Source: Corynebacterium anserum
GTDB lineage: Bacteria; Actinomycetota; Actinomycetes; Mycobacteriales; Mycobacteriaceae
Assembly (NCBI RefSeq): GCF_014262665.1
Contig: NZ_CP046883.1
Location: forward strand, 2,144,657-2,208,656
Length of the DNA stretch: 64,000 bases
Reading direction: 5' to 3'
Part shown: piece by piece, positions 1-9,401 of the stretch
How positions within the stretch are numbered: position 1 is the stretch's first letter
How the letters are laid out: each line of letters starts with the position of its first letter
Program-made: the position numbers and the translations under genes
The notes under the pieces: generated by a model
The model's database searches: none
What the model was told of the DNA's origin: nothing
What the model saw: only the letters and a program-made list of their open reading frames with translations

Positions 1-1268
1 ATCTGAAACGTGGCGTCATTGCTCGCGGCATGGGCCGCAGTTACGGTGACCCCGCCCTCAACGGTGGAGGCCTCATCATCGACATGCAGGCGCTCAACCA
101 TATCCACAGCATCGACCCAGACAGCGCGATCGTCGACGTTGATGCCGGAGTGACGCTCGACCAGTTGATGAAAGCAGCTCTACCTTATGGCCTCTGGGTT
201 CCGGTTCTGCCGGGCACCCGGCAGGTCACTATCGGCGGAGCAATTGGGCCTGATATTCATGGAAAGAACCACCATTCCGCCGGTTCCTTCGGCAACCATG
301 TTGCTTCCATGGAGCTGCTGGTAGCCGATGGGCGCATTCTGCATCTGGAACCGGAGGGGTCGGCTGACGATCCGGACGGCGAACTGTTCTGGGCGACGGT
401 CGGTGGCATGGGCTTGACCGGCATCATTCTTCGCGCCCGTATAAAGATGACCCGTACCGAAACCGCCTACTTCATTGCGGATGGCGATTTAACCCAGAAC
501 TTAGATGAGACTGTGGAGTTTCACTCCGATGGTTCGGAGCATAATTACACGTACTCCTCAGCCTGGTTCGATGCTATCTCCCCCGAGCCGAAGCTCGGCC
601 GTGCAGCCATTTCCCGTGGTTCTCTAGCGACGCTCGACCAGCTCAAGGAATTAAATCCAAAGCTGGCGAAGAATCCGCTGAAGTTTAACGCTCCGCAGCT
701 CATGACAGTTCCAGACATTTTCCCATCGTTCACGATGAACAAGCTGTCGATGATCGCGATCGGCGAGTTATGGTGGCTGAAGTCCGGCACCTATAAGAAT
801 CAGGTACAAAACCTCACCCAGTTTTATCAACCATTAGATCTGATCGGTGAGTGGAACCGTGGCTATGGTTCTAAGGGTTTCCTGCAGTACCAGTTCGTCG
901 TGCCAACAGACGCGGTGGAACCTTTCAAGGAGATTATTAAAGATATCCAAAAGTCTGGCCATTACTCGGCGTTGAATGTGTTCAAGCTTTTCGGCGAAGG
1001 TAATCGGGCTCCCCTGAGCTACCCGATGCCCGGCTGGAACGTCTGTGTGGATTTCCCAATCAAGCCGGGGTTGGGCACATTCTTGGATGATTTGGATAAG
1101 CGTGTAATGGAATTCGGTGGTCGCCTGTACCTGGCCAAGGAATCTCGCACCTCAGCGGAGAATTTCCACAAGATGTATCCGGGTATGGAGGGTTGGTTGC
1201 GCACGCGTCGCGAAATTGACCCCACCGGCGTCTTCGCGTCAGACATGTCCCGCCGCTTGGAGCTTTAG
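1..1268 (+). CDS. dprE1: DprE1, decaprenylphosphoryl-beta-D-ribose oxidase (5' end outside window)
   Basis: This is the FAD-dependent subunit that oxidises decaprenyl-phosphoryl-ribose to the 2-keto intermediate on the way to DPA, the arabinose donor for cell-wall arabinan. The frame is open from base 3, and the FAD-binding stretch [10 protein letters not shown] spans the first ATG at 30, so that ATG is internal and the true start lies upstream of the window. The C-terminal part carries [10 protein letters not shown], which contains the cysteine (codon 1044-1046) that aligns with Cys387 of the mycobacterial enzyme, the covalent target of benzothiazinones. The tail [11 protein letters not shown] is typical of the family. 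dprE2 follows 106 bases downstream on the same strand, the usual pairing. Identity is confident; only the N-terminus is unknown. Confidence 0.95.
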   Translation, partial: LKRGVIARGMGRSYGDPALNGGGLIIDMQALNHIHSIDPDSAIVDVDAGVTLDQLMKAALPYGLWVPVLPGTRQVTIGGAIGPDIHGKNHHSAGSFGNHVASMELLVADGRILHLEPEGSADDPDGELFWATVGGMGLTGIILRARIKMTRTETAYFIADGDLTQNLDETVEFHSDGSEHNYTYSSAWFDAISPEPKLGRAAISRGSLATLDQLKELNPKLAKNPLKFNAPQLMTVPDIFPSFTMNKLSMIAIGELWWLKSGTYKNQVQNLTQFYQPLDLIGEWNRGYGSKGFLQYQFVVPTDAVEPFKEIIKDIQKSGHYSALNVFKLFGEGNRAPLSYPMPGWNVCVDFPIKPGLGTFLDDLDKRVMEFGGRLYLAKESRTSAENFHKMYPGMEGWLRTRREIDPTGVFASDMSRRLEL

Positions 1269-1374
1269 TCGAAAGCTTGTGGGAATACGTTCGGCCTCCT
1301 CATTGACGATGAGCGCGTCAACCTACAAGTGAGGATAATTCAGCGTTTTCCCCATAGTTCAAAAGGAGTTTTTT

Positions 1375-2133
1375 ATGATCAATGCTTGTGGTAAACCACA
1401 GTCCATTTTGCTACTCGGCGGTGCCTCCGACATGGGTCTGGCTGTTGTCGAGGAGTTTCTCTCCCGCGGTCCGGCTCGCGTTGTTCTGGCTGCCCGCGAG
1501 GGCGAGTCTTTAGCCGACGCCACATCTCGTCTCGAACGAGCAGGTGCCTCTTCCATCGATACCGTCGCTTTCGACGCCATTGATTTCGACTCCCACCCCG
1601 CCGTGTTCGACGAGATCTGGTCTCAGGGTGACATCGATCTCGCTATCGTGGCTTTCGGCGTCTTGGGCGATAACGAGGAACAGTGGACCAACCAGAAGTG
1701 CGCTGTTTTGGCCGCCCAGGTCAACTACACCGGCGCTGTGTCCGTTGGCGTTCTGACCGCCGAGCGGATGAAGAAACAGGGGCACGGCCAGATCGTTGTC
1801 TTCTCTTCCGTCGCCGGTGAGATGGTACGCCGTTCTAACTTCGTGTACGGCTCTTCCAAGGCCGGAACCGATGGTTTCTACCGCATGCTCGGCGAAGCAT
1901 TACGCGGAACCGGAGTGAATGTACTCACCGTCCGCCCTGGTCAAGCGCGCACGAACATGACGAAGGATCTCGACGACGCCCCCTTGACCGTAGACAAGGA
2001 AGATGTTGCCAAAGCCATCGCTAAAGCGGTGGATAACAAAAAGACCGTGATCTGGGTTCACCCTCTATTCCGCCCAATCATGCTGGTCTTGAAACATCTA
2101 CCGCTTCCGATCCTGCGTAAGCTGCCTATTTAG
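1375..2133 (+). CDS. dprE2: DprE2, decaprenylphosphoryl-2-keto-erythro-pentose reductase
   Basis: This short-chain dehydrogenase (252 aa) reduces the DprE1 product with NADH to decaprenyl-phosphoryl-arabinose. The nucleotide-binding glycine motif GGASDMG is at residues 15-21, the catalytic serine lies in FSSVAG near 144, and the Tyr158-x3-Lys162 pair is in YGSSKAG. The C-terminus is hydrophobic, as in homologues. A strong ribosome-binding site (AAAGGAG) lies 7 bases before the ATG. The gene follows dprE1, so the two probably form one transcript. Its last 8 bases overlap the 3' end of the opposing MFS gene. Confidence 0.95.
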   Translation: MINACGKPQSILLLGGASDMGLAVVEEFLSRGPARVVLAAREGESLADATSRLERAGASSIDTVAFDAIDFDSHPAVFDEIWSQGDIDLAIVAFGVLGDNEEQWTNQKCAVLAAQVNYTGAVSVGVLTAERMKKQGHGQIVVFSSVAGEMVRRSNFVYGSSKAGTDGFYRMLGEALRGTGVNVLTVRPGQARTNMTKDLDDAPLTVDKEDVAKAIAKAVDNKKTVIWVHPLFRPIMLVLKHLPLPILRKLPI

Positions 2134-3688
2134 CTGCGCTTTCAGCCGCCTGGCGCTTCGGCACATCACGCAACACGTCGAAGCGCAGGAAAACGCTTAT
2201 CAAGAGCGCGATGATGGAGATCACCACGCCCAGCAGGAATGCAACGTGGATACCGTGGCTGAGGATCTCTACCCCATTTACCCCGACATGACCTTTGGCA
2301 TAGGAAGCAGACCCAAAAGTCATTACTGCCACGAAGATTGCAGTGCCCGCACCTCCAGCGACCTGTTGGAAAGTGTTGAGAATAGCTTGTCCGTGGGAAG
2401 CCAAGTCATGAGGTACGGCAGCCAACGCGTTGGACATCAATGGGGTGAGCATAAGTGCCACGCCGAGATTCAACACCATGGTGCAGGCTACCAGTAGCCA
2501 CACCGACGATTGCTCATTGAGCGAAGAGAACCCACACATGGCCAAGAGCAGCATGAGCGATCCAGGGATGATGAGAACCCGGATACCGTTGGCGTCGTAA
2601 AGCTTGCCCACAAACGGGCCAGCCAGACCCATCAACAAACCACCCGGCAATGAAACCAGGCCAGTTTGCAACTCGCTCAGTCCCAAAACATTTTGGCCGA
2701 ACAGCGGCATAAGAATGATGAAGCCGAACAGCGTGGAAAAGCTGATCAGCATAAGGCACAAAGATAGCTTGTATTCCCGGTTAGCCAAGGGGGTGAGGTT
2801 CAACAGCGGTTGCTTATTGGCAGCCACCATCTTCTTCTGACGGGCAAAGAACGCACCTAAAAATGCCAGAGCCACAACCAAGATGACGACACGATCCCAC
2901 GGCACACCCTCAGCCAGCTGTGACATTCCAGCCAAGCCATAGATCGTTCCCGCAAAGCCAACAGCGGAAACAAGCACTGACAGAACGTCGAGGGATAGAC
3001 GGGATGGTTTCTCAAAATTCTTCACCTGCGTCACGCCCACGAGCAAAGCAATCAACACCAGCGGAACCACCAGTATGAAGATCCAACGCCACCCAAGATG
3101 CTCTAGCACCAAACCGGAGAACGTCGGCCCTACCGCAGGCGCTACCGCGATGACAACAGATACAAAACCCATCACGGAACCACGGCGCTCCACAGGAACC
3201 AAGCGCATGATGGTGGTCATCAACAGGGGAATGACCAGCGCTGATCCGGAGGCCTGAACAATGCGGGCGAAAAGTAGCACCACGAAACTCGGAGCAAACG
3301 ATGCCACTATCGTGCCCGCCAGGAACGTCAGCAGCGCGAAGCTGTAAATCGCGCGCAGGGTGAAGCGCTGCATGACAAAACCGGTTGTTGGAATGATGAC
3401 CGCCATGGTGATCATGAATGAGGTGGTCAGCCACTGCGCCTGATCGGCGTCGATACTGAATTCGCCCATGAGCACCGGCAGTGCGACGGTCAGTGTGGTC
3501 TCGTTCAAAATGACCACGAAAGCGGCAGTTACCAGTACACCTATGAGGAACCCCGGCTTAGAATGGCGAGAATCCGCTGGGGTCACACCTCGGCTCTGGT
3601 GTTTGGCGCCGTGCTGCGAGGCGCATGATTCATGATGTTCAAAGCTAGTGCTTTGAAGGGTCCCGTCGGAATCCTTCGATCCATTCAT
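2126..3688 (-). CDS. MFS multidrug exporter of the DHA2 (EmrB/14-helix) type
   Basis: This is a 520-residue integral membrane protein of the major facilitator superfamily, probably a proton-driven drug or toxic-compound exporter. A polar tail of about 45 residues with no signal sequence precedes about 14 hydrophobic segments. The first helix region carries ILNETTLTVALPVL, close to the DHA2 signature, and the loop after helix 2 is followed by ARIVQASGSALVIPL, the usual motif of this branch. The ATG at 3688 is preceded by AAAGGAG. The gene converges on dprE2 with an 8-base overlap of the coding ends, so no separate terminator fits between them. The substrate cannot be read from sequence. Confidence 0.88.
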   Translation of the reverse strand: MNGSKDSDGTLQSTSFEHHESCASQHGAKHQSRGVTPADSRHSKPGFLIGVLVTAAFVVILNETTLTVALPVLMGEFSIDADQAQWLTTSFMITMAVIIPTTGFVMQRFTLRAIYSFALLTFLAGTIVASFAPSFVVLLFARIVQASGSALVIPLLMTTIMRLVPVERRGSVMGFVSVVIAVAPAVGPTFSGLVLEHLGWRWIFILVVPLVLIALLVGVTQVKNFEKPSRLSLDVLSVLVSAVGFAGTIYGLAGMSQLAEGVPWDRVVILVVALAFLGAFFARQKKMVAANKQPLLNLTPLANREYKLSLCLMLISFSTLFGFIILMPLFGQNVLGLSELQTGLVSLPGGLLMGLAGPFVGKLYDANGIRVLIIPGSLMLLLAMCGFSSLNEQSSVWLLVACTMVLNLGVALMLTPLMSNALAAVPHDLASHGQAILNTFQQVAGGAGTAIFVAVMTFGSASYAKGHVGVNGVEILSHGIHVAFLLGVVISIIALLISVFLRFDVLRDVPKRQAAESAAK

Positions 3689-3834
3689 TCTGGTATGGAA
3701 CTCCTTTACTCACTCCTCATAAAGGGAGCGCATCGGTTTACATAGAACCAGACCATTTTATTCCGTGAATAAGGCAAACCAAATCCCGTACCACCACCGG
3801 GGTACAGACGGGGTAGGGGATAGTCGTGGAGAAA

Positions 3835-5466
3835 CTAGTAGGCTCCTACCTTGCCAAACACCGCTCTGAAGGTGCGTATAAGGATGACTAGATCTAGTGC
3901 CAGAGACCAGTTTTCTGTGTAGTACAAGTCCAATGAGATCGCTTCCTCTGGGCTGAGATTAGAACGGCCTGAGACCTGCCACAGACCAGTCATACCGGGG
4001 TTCACCGTCATACGGCACCATGCATAGTGGTCATAAAAACGAACTTCACGGTTCAATGGGGGACGAGGCCCAACCAGCGCCATGTCACCCACGAATACAT
4101 TGAACAACTGCGGAAGCTCATCGATGCTGAAACGGCGGATGAACTTTCCAACCTTTGTGATGCGAGGATCATCCTCCATCTTGAATAAGAGCTGTTCACC
4201 ACCGTTTTGCTTCACCAGTTCCGCGAGCTTCTCCTCCGCATCCACGCACATAGAACGGAACTTCCACATGCGGAAGATCTCTCCATTCCGACCGACCCGC
4301 TCCGCACGGTAGAACACCGGTCCACCATCGCAAAGCTTGACTGCCACGGCCGTGACAATGAGCACCGGCGACAGCAACAAAATGAGTAGAGAAGATCCCA
4401 CCAGATCAGCAGCTCTTTTTACAAAGCCATTGGCGCCAATGTTGCCGGGCGGCTGTATTTTCAGGGTAGGTACACGCAGAACACGCGAGGTACGGATGCG
4501 TGCGGGGTTCATTTCCGGCATGGAGGGGAAAAGGTGAACCGATACTCCTAGTGGGGCACACGACCACGATAATCGACGAAGGCGTTCAGACGATGGTTTA
4601 TCCGGCGTCATCACCACGATGGCATCGACATCTAAATTGCGGAGGGAATCGCCGTTGAACCAGTGAGCAGTTTCCACCACCTGCCCATCATGGTCTATGA
4701 CGCCAGATTCAAAGTCCTCAATGAACATGAAGCCAACGATTTTCCCCTTCTCTGAAAGCTCGTCCCACTCTTTCTTGTCATGCGATTCAAAGGCACTGCG
4801 GGTGGTCATGACCAGCACACGCGGACCAGTCCCTCCGAGCAAAGTCTTGCGCAGTAACGGAGCGGCCACGACATGCGAGATGTAGATACCGATCAGTCCC
4901 AATGGCAGCACGACGCAGGAGACATCGAGCATGTACTGCCAACGGAACAGGGCGCCCACAAACGAAGGCAGAAGGTAGGCCATCGCGGTAGCGCGTGTGA
5001 TGCGGTAGATCACCAGTAGGCGATCGCGGTGAACATCGTCGTCATCATAAATGTGCGTGGTGCTGAGGAACAGCATCCACAGAGCCAGGATGCATAAACC
5101 CATAAGAAAACGCCACACCAGTGGTATCCGCATCAGGTCATCCTCAAAATAGCCTTGAGGGGCAACATCGGTGGCATAAAGAATAAACAAAACGATAAAC
5201 GCTGCAAGGATGATCGCTGCGTCCATCACCTGCATGATGGTCATGAAAAGCGATCGTCGCCGGCGCCGATCCCACGTTGCCCAGTTCTTCTGATAAAAGT
5301 CCAGAGGGAACCAATCGAAGTCCGCAGGGCGATCGACGTATTCTATACTCTTCGGCTTACGCTCAGAACGGCTCTTTGCCTTAGTCTCGCTCGCGCTAAA
5401 AAGCCTGCCGAAAGGCTTGTTCAGCGGAATGAACCTACGCGCAATAAATTGGGAATGATCGCTCAT
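3835..5466 (-). CDS. Exopolysaccharide priming glycosyl-1-phosphate transferase (WbaP/CpsE-type)
   Basis: This is a polyprenyl-phosphate sugar-1-phosphate transferase (543 aa) that loads the first sugar onto undecaprenyl or decaprenyl phosphate and so starts repeat-unit synthesis. Four or five N-terminal membrane segments (about residues 75-220) and a CoA-binding-like middle region precede one more helix (about 335-360). The C-terminal catalytic domain carries the family motifs KRAADLVGS, FRMWKFRSM with the DAE triad, RRFSIDELPQLFNV and MALVGPRPPL. The product ends with a short GKVGAY tail. It faces the flippase gene across a 488-base spacer. Which sugar is transferred is not visible. Confidence 0.93.
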   Translation of the reverse strand: MSDHSQFIARRFIPLNKPFGRLFSASETKAKSRSERKPKSIEYVDRPADFDWFPLDFYQKNWATWDRRRRRSLFMTIMQVMDAAIILAAFIVLFILYATDVAPQGYFEDDLMRIPLVWRFLMGLCILALWMLFLSTTHIYDDDDVHRDRLLVIYRITRATAMAYLLPSFVGALFRWQYMLDVSCVVLPLGLIGIYISHVVAAPLLRKTLLGGTGPRVLVMTTRSAFESHDKKEWDELSEKGKIVGFMFIEDFESGVIDHDGQVVETAHWFNGDSLRNLDVDAIVVMTPDKPSSERLRRLSWSCAPLGVSVHLFPSMPEMNPARIRTSRVLRVPTLKIQPPGNIGANGFVKRAADLVGSSLLILLLSPVLIVTAVAVKLCDGGPVFYRAERVGRNGEIFRMWKFRSMCVDAEEKLAELVKQNGGEQLLFKMEDDPRITKVGKFIRRFSIDELPQLFNVFVGDMALVGPRPPLNREVRFYDHYAWCRMTVNPGMTGLWQVSGRSNLSPEEAISLDLYYTENWSLALDLVILIRTFRAVFGKVGAY

Positions 5467-5954
5467 TATTCACGTCTCTATCGAACTTGCTCATCGATCA
5501 GTGTGGAAGCGCACGCACCTGCGGTACCGGAGCACTTCCCTCGTGTAGTCAGCCAGAAGTTTCACTTCAGCGAAGTGACGCTTGTGGATACCTGCTTCGC
5601 GCTCAGAATATAGAGCGAGGCGGAATTAATAAATACCTATCGGAAATTATTACCAATTTGTGCACCAATTCTTGTTTCAAAACAAGATAGTACAGACATG
5701 AAAACTTCTTGGACTTCCGAACTAATCTCTACGCACCAGTCTTTTGCTCCTTCCCCTCTGCCCTTGTTGGATTCTGAAGCTCAGCGCCTTTCGCTGTAAA
5801 TATAACTCCGAAAAACGTGAGTTTAACTTGCCGTCAAGAAGCTTTAACCTACATTTAACCCATCACTTCGCCCCCTCACATAGCGCCTACAAATACTGCG
5901 TCACTGCACACCAGAGACTACTCTGAGCAGAAATTGGAATGAAAGGCATCGTTA
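5467..5954. promoter_or_regulatory. AT-rich divergent spacer between priming transferase and flippase
   Basis: This 488-base gene-free stretch is clearly more AT-rich than its surroundings and must hold the promoters of both flanking genes. A perfect inverted repeat with 7-base arms (TCACTTC/GAAGTGA) and a 3-base loop lies at 5562-5578, about 100 bases upstream of the transferase start. It could be an operator or a leader hairpin. No convincing small gene was found here. Confidence 0.5.
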
Positions 5955-7235
5955 GTGAGCCAAAAATTTAAAGCATTGAGGCAGCTTTTAGCAATGGGGT
6001 GTGGGCTGGGACCCGGTTTTCTTCTGCCGCTCGTCCTAGCTTTTCGTATGGACGCCCAATTATCGGATCAGATCCTCGCTCTACTGACGATGAGCATCGT
6101 GGGTACTGCGGCGATCACCGTTGCGACAGAATCCCATGGCGTCGCCAAACTGGCATGGAACCGCGCCCACGGAATTCCCTATGCGGATGCCATCTCCTCG
6201 GTGAACCGCACCATGCTCCCCAAAGGCGCCATCGCCACAACTTTGACGGCCATCATAACCGCCACATCGTTCCTATTCAGTCGCTCCGTGTCGCTCTCCT
6301 TAGCGGTATGGATCTTCGTCTTAGCCATCGGAGTGTTTGTCACCTGCGTTGCCTCGACCTACGCGGCGGTGCTGATCCTCAATGAAAAATCACACATCCC
6401 ACTAGCCTTGCAGGGCTTACGCCATGTTCTCCTCATCGTCTTCGTATTTCTTTGTCCAGAATTCGGTATTGCGCTAGTCATTGCGTATGTCTCTGGCGAA
6501 ATTCTTCGCACCCTCATTCTGGCGTTCATCACTCGCCGTTTCCTCGCCACACACTCAGAAGACGCCGCCCCCCACACAGAAGAAAGACATCTTATCAACG
6601 AACAACCCACCCGGAACGCCACGGAAGACGGCCTCTACCGCCAGTTCATGGCAAACGGTGTCTCCCAAGGAAATGTGCTCATTGAGCGCACCGCTATTTC
6701 CACACAACAAGCGGGATCTCTCACGCTCTACGATGTAGCGGATAAGATCACCTTCATATTCATCCAGGGTGCCTACTCATTATCAGTACTCCCAAAGATG
6801 GGTTCGTGGGCTCAGCTGGCTGGAATTGGATCTTTTGCTGAAGCTCGCACCCGCTTCAATGCGGATATGCGCCCCCTGCTGCTCCGCATGACCATTGTAC
6901 TCATCCCCTTCGCCTCCATCAGCGAGGCAGTGTCCCTGTTCGCTCCCGTCCATAGCTCCGTGGCGACGACCGCCTCCTACTTAGGCATACTGATGCTGGC
7001 TGCTATACCAACCACCCAGGTTATGGCACAAACGCGCTTCCTCGTTATGCTCGAGGGAACGCGCTACTTACTTCCGGTGACGTTAGTGGGATTGCTCATC
7101 ATGTTCACCGTGGGTTTGGGGCTCTTCTCTCTCATCGGTGTGATCGGTATTCTCGTAGCACGGTTGACCTACCGCATCGTCACCGTATTCCTGTTCCAGC
7201 ACTTCATCCAGCGCCTAGCGGAACCGGCGGAATAG
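5955..7235 (+). CDS. Polysaccharide flippase-like membrane protein (Wzx/MOP superfamily)
   Basis: This 426-residue protein is hydrophobic throughout, with about 12 predicted membrane segments, and resembles MurJ/Wzx-type lipid-linked oligosaccharide flippases. The middle holds the weakly conserved stretch NVLIERTAISTQQAGSLTLYD, similar to the pattern in which flippases place a charged residue and a Q-G-S turn in the seventh helix. A polar loop of about 35 residues (near 200-230) separates the two halves. The start is a GTG with only a weak purine stretch (GAAAGG) upstream. It is the only plus-strand gene within the biosynthetic block, and its location makes export of the locus product the likely job. 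The family assignment is by overall resemblance, so it is less secure than those of its neighbours. Confidence 0.75.
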   Translation: MSQKFKALRQLLAMGCGLGPGFLLPLVLAFRMDAQLSDQILALLTMSIVGTAAITVATESHGVAKLAWNRAHGIPYADAISSVNRTMLPKGAIATTLTAIITATSFLFSRSVSLSLAVWIFVLAIGVFVTCVASTYAAVLILNEKSHIPLALQGLRHVLLIVFVFLCPEFGIALVIAYVSGEILRTLILAFITRRFLATHSEDAAPHTEERHLINEQPTRNATEDGLYRQFMANGVSQGNVLIERTAISTQQAGSLTLYDVADKITFIFIQGAYSLSVLPKMGSWAQLAGIGSFAEARTRFNADMRPLLLRMTIVLIPFASISEAVSLFAPVHSSVATTASYLGILMLAAIPTTQVMAQTRFLVMLEGTRYLLPVTLVGLLIMFTVGLGLFSLIGVIGILVARLTYRIVTVFLFQHFIQRLAEPAE

Positions 7236-7266
7236 TCCGCGCCCCCACGTCTGCTGCACCCCTCGG

Positions 7267-8478
7267 CTATACGGGATGGCCTACCAGCTTTGCTACGATG
7301 CGCGGACGAGCTCTTTCAATCGGGTTTTCCACCCACGTCCACACGAGCAACCCGGCGCATACGCCAATGGCGGTTTTCACGACAACAAGGACGACAAGCG
7401 GGAGATCGTTCAAAGCCGGAACAAGGTAGATGACAAGCAGCGCAGTGGGAAGATGCGCCAGGTAAATCGAATAGCTGGCACGTCCCACCGTCTGAATCCA
7501 CTTCAGCGACCACAGGCGTTCCATCACATCCCCCACCGCGTCGGCCGTTGGAAAGAAGCTGTAGGCGATGATCATTGCAATGCCCAGTGACTGGAAAAAG
7601 TAGCGGCCTGTGTCTTGCCAGATGGCACTGCGCGGAGCGGTGGCAAGCACGAAAATAGCCACGCCCATGAAAAGTAGGGATAAGCGTCTCCACGAACTTC
7701 CTGAGCATGAATCCCCCATGGCGTGCGCAGGACTCTGCTCAGTGACGATGCTGTCTTGCCTCCACTCATCTATGCGGCTCTGCGTTTCGTTGCCTTGTTT
7801 TTGTGTGGCCTCGTCGTGTGGTTTTTCTCTGTCTGCACTGCTCTGTTTCTGTTTCCGACGCATCACCAACAAGCAAGCAACGATGCCGATGGAAATACTA
7901 TCCAGACGAGCATCGGTGGCGTAGTAGAGGCGATCGAATCCTGCTCCCTGATAAGCCAAAACGATGCGCAATATTAAGGAGAATAACGCCACTACCGTCG
8001 CGACCCAGAACAGGTTGCGCCGAGCCCTCTGCCCACGGATCAACACCACCCAGATGATTGCAAAGCCAATGTAAAACTGCTCTTCCACGCCCAGGCTCCA
8101 TGTCACATGGGATCCGGGAAGTCCGCCCTCGAAGGAGTAGGCAGCAAACCAGTTATAGACGAAGAAAATCTGCGCCAGTAGTGGGCCAAAGACCTCCCGA
8201 TGCGCAACACCATAGAGGAGCGTGGGGATGACAATGCAGACAACAAGCGGCGGTAGAAGTTTCAGTAAACGCTTAACATAGAAAAGTTTTACGTCGAAAC
8301 CGTTCGTCTTTTCGTATTCCCTCATCACCACATAGGTAATGATGAAGCCCGAAATGGTGAAGAAAACGGTAACGCCCGCTCCTCCCGGCACCAAGTTTCC
8401 CGCACCCGCATGCGAGACCACCACCAGCAGCACAGCACATGCGCGAAGTGCATCAAGAAGTTCAAAACGCTTCGCCAT
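7267..8478 (-). CDS. Acyltransferase family 3 membrane protein (OafA-like)
   Basis: This integral membrane O-acyltransferase (403 aa) probably adds acetyl or another acyl group to the polysaccharide. The N-terminus has LDALRACAVLLVVVSH, the conserved Arg and His that mark the active site of this family, and WSLGVEEQFYIGF is the second signature. About ten hydrophobic segments are visible. A polar loop of about 60 residues (near 205-265, rich in Lys, Gln and Glu) is longer than usual. The start codon lies 3 bases after the stop of the WecG-type gene, so the two are translationally coupled. This is the last gene of the minus-strand polysaccharide operon. Confidence 0.92.
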   Translation of the reverse strand: MAKRFELLDALRACAVLLVVVSHAGAGNLVPGGAGVTVFFTISGFIITYVVMREYEKTNGFDVKLFYVKRLLKLLPPLVVCIVIPTLLYGVAHREVFGPLLAQIFFVYNWFAAYSFEGGLPGSHVTWSLGVEEQFYIGFAIIWVVLIRGQRARRNLFWVATVVALFSLILRIVLAYQGAGFDRLYYATDARLDSISIGIVACLLVMRRKQKQSSADREKPHDEATQKQGNETQSRIDEWRQDSIVTEQSPAHAMGDSCSGSSWRRLSLLFMGVAIFVLATAPRSAIWQDTGRYFFQSLGIAMIIAYSFFPTADAVGDVMERLWSLKWIQTVGRASYSIYLAHLPTALLVIYLVPALNDLPLVVLVVVKTAIGVCAGLLVWTWVENPIERARPRIVAKLVGHPV

Positions 8479-8481
8479 GAC

Positions 8482-9291
8482 CTATTTTCCCACGCGCTGT
8501 CTGTGAGCCATGGCACTTGCGATCACGCCGAGAAACAGAGGGCCGACCACCACATACCGATAAGCCAGTCGCTTCGGTTCCTTCATTAAGCGATAAACCC
8601 ACTCGAGACTAAGGTTTTGCATCCATTCAGGGGCACGTTCAACCTCTCCAGCAGCGAAGTCCACCGCAGCACCGGATCCGATGTACCACGCTCCGGGGAG
8701 TACCTCGCGGAAGTCCTCGACCCACTGCTCTTGTTTCGGGGAGCTCAAGCACACAAAAACGATATCCGGCTGCAACTCCACGATGCGTTGCGCCGCTTCA
8801 TCGAAGCCGCCCGGTGCGAAGGGGACCGATACGCCAACGATGTCCAGCTCTTGCCCGTTGCTTTCTGTGAGGTTGGCTATCGCCTGTTGCCTCACGTCGT
8901 CGCGGCCGCCTACCACGGCAATGCGCTTTCCCGTTCCCCTCGCCGCTGTCGCGACGCGAGGAAGAAGGTCCGCACCGGTGATTCTGTGGATATTGTCTGC
9001 GCCTAGCTTTTTCAAAAGAATCTCAACGGGTTTGCCATCCGTGAGCAATATCTCGGCTGTCTGAAAAACTTCCCGCCACTGTGCGTCGAGCACCAGGCGA
9101 TTAATGTGATCGACGTTGGGTGTGATGACCAGCTTGGGTGTACTGGGTGTTTCTGACAGAAAAAGAGATACAGCTTCGGCTGCAGTACCCGGAAACACCG
9201 GGCGACCTAGTATTTCTGCTTTGGAACTCGACCTATCCACGGTGAGGAGGTTGAATTGCTGCAGAAGGCGAGCTACTGACGTAACGCTCAT
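8482..9291 (-). CDS. WecG/TagA/CpsF family glycosyltransferase
   Basis: This is a GT26-family transferase (269 aa) that adds a sugar to a membrane-anchored lipid-linked acceptor on the cytosolic face. The family landmarks appear in order: TPNVDHINRL with the conserved Asn-Asp, LLTDGKPV, RITGADLLP, SSPKQEQW and SGAAVDFAAGEVERAP. The C-terminal segment is basic and hydrophobic (SLEWVYRLMKEPKRLAYRY) and is the membrane-association tail typical of TagA proteins. It lies between the Wzy-like polymerase and the acyltransferase on the same strand. In this setting it would extend the repeat unit started by the priming transferase. The donor sugar (ManNAc or ManNAcA in known members) is not established here. 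Confidence 0.92.
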   Translation of the reverse strand: MSVTSVARLLQQFNLLTVDRSSSKAEILGRPVFPGTAAEAVSLFLSETPSTPKLVITPNVDHINRLVLDAQWREVFQTAEILLTDGKPVEILLKKLGADNIHRITGADLLPRVATAARGTGKRIAVVGGRDDVRQQAIANLTESNGQELDIVGVSVPFAPGGFDEAAQRIVELQPDIVFVCLSSPKQEQWVEDFREVLPGAWYIGSGAAVDFAAGEVERAPEWMQNLSLEWVYRLMKEPKRLAYRYVVVGPLFLGVIASAMAHRQRVGK

Positions 9292-9401
9292 GTGATTATC
9301 GCTTTCCTTTTCGACCGCGAACTCTATGTCGAACTCTATGCTCTGGAGCGCGAAGTCATTTTTATGAAACTATAACAGCGGGGCCTGTGAGACTAAGCGC
9401 C

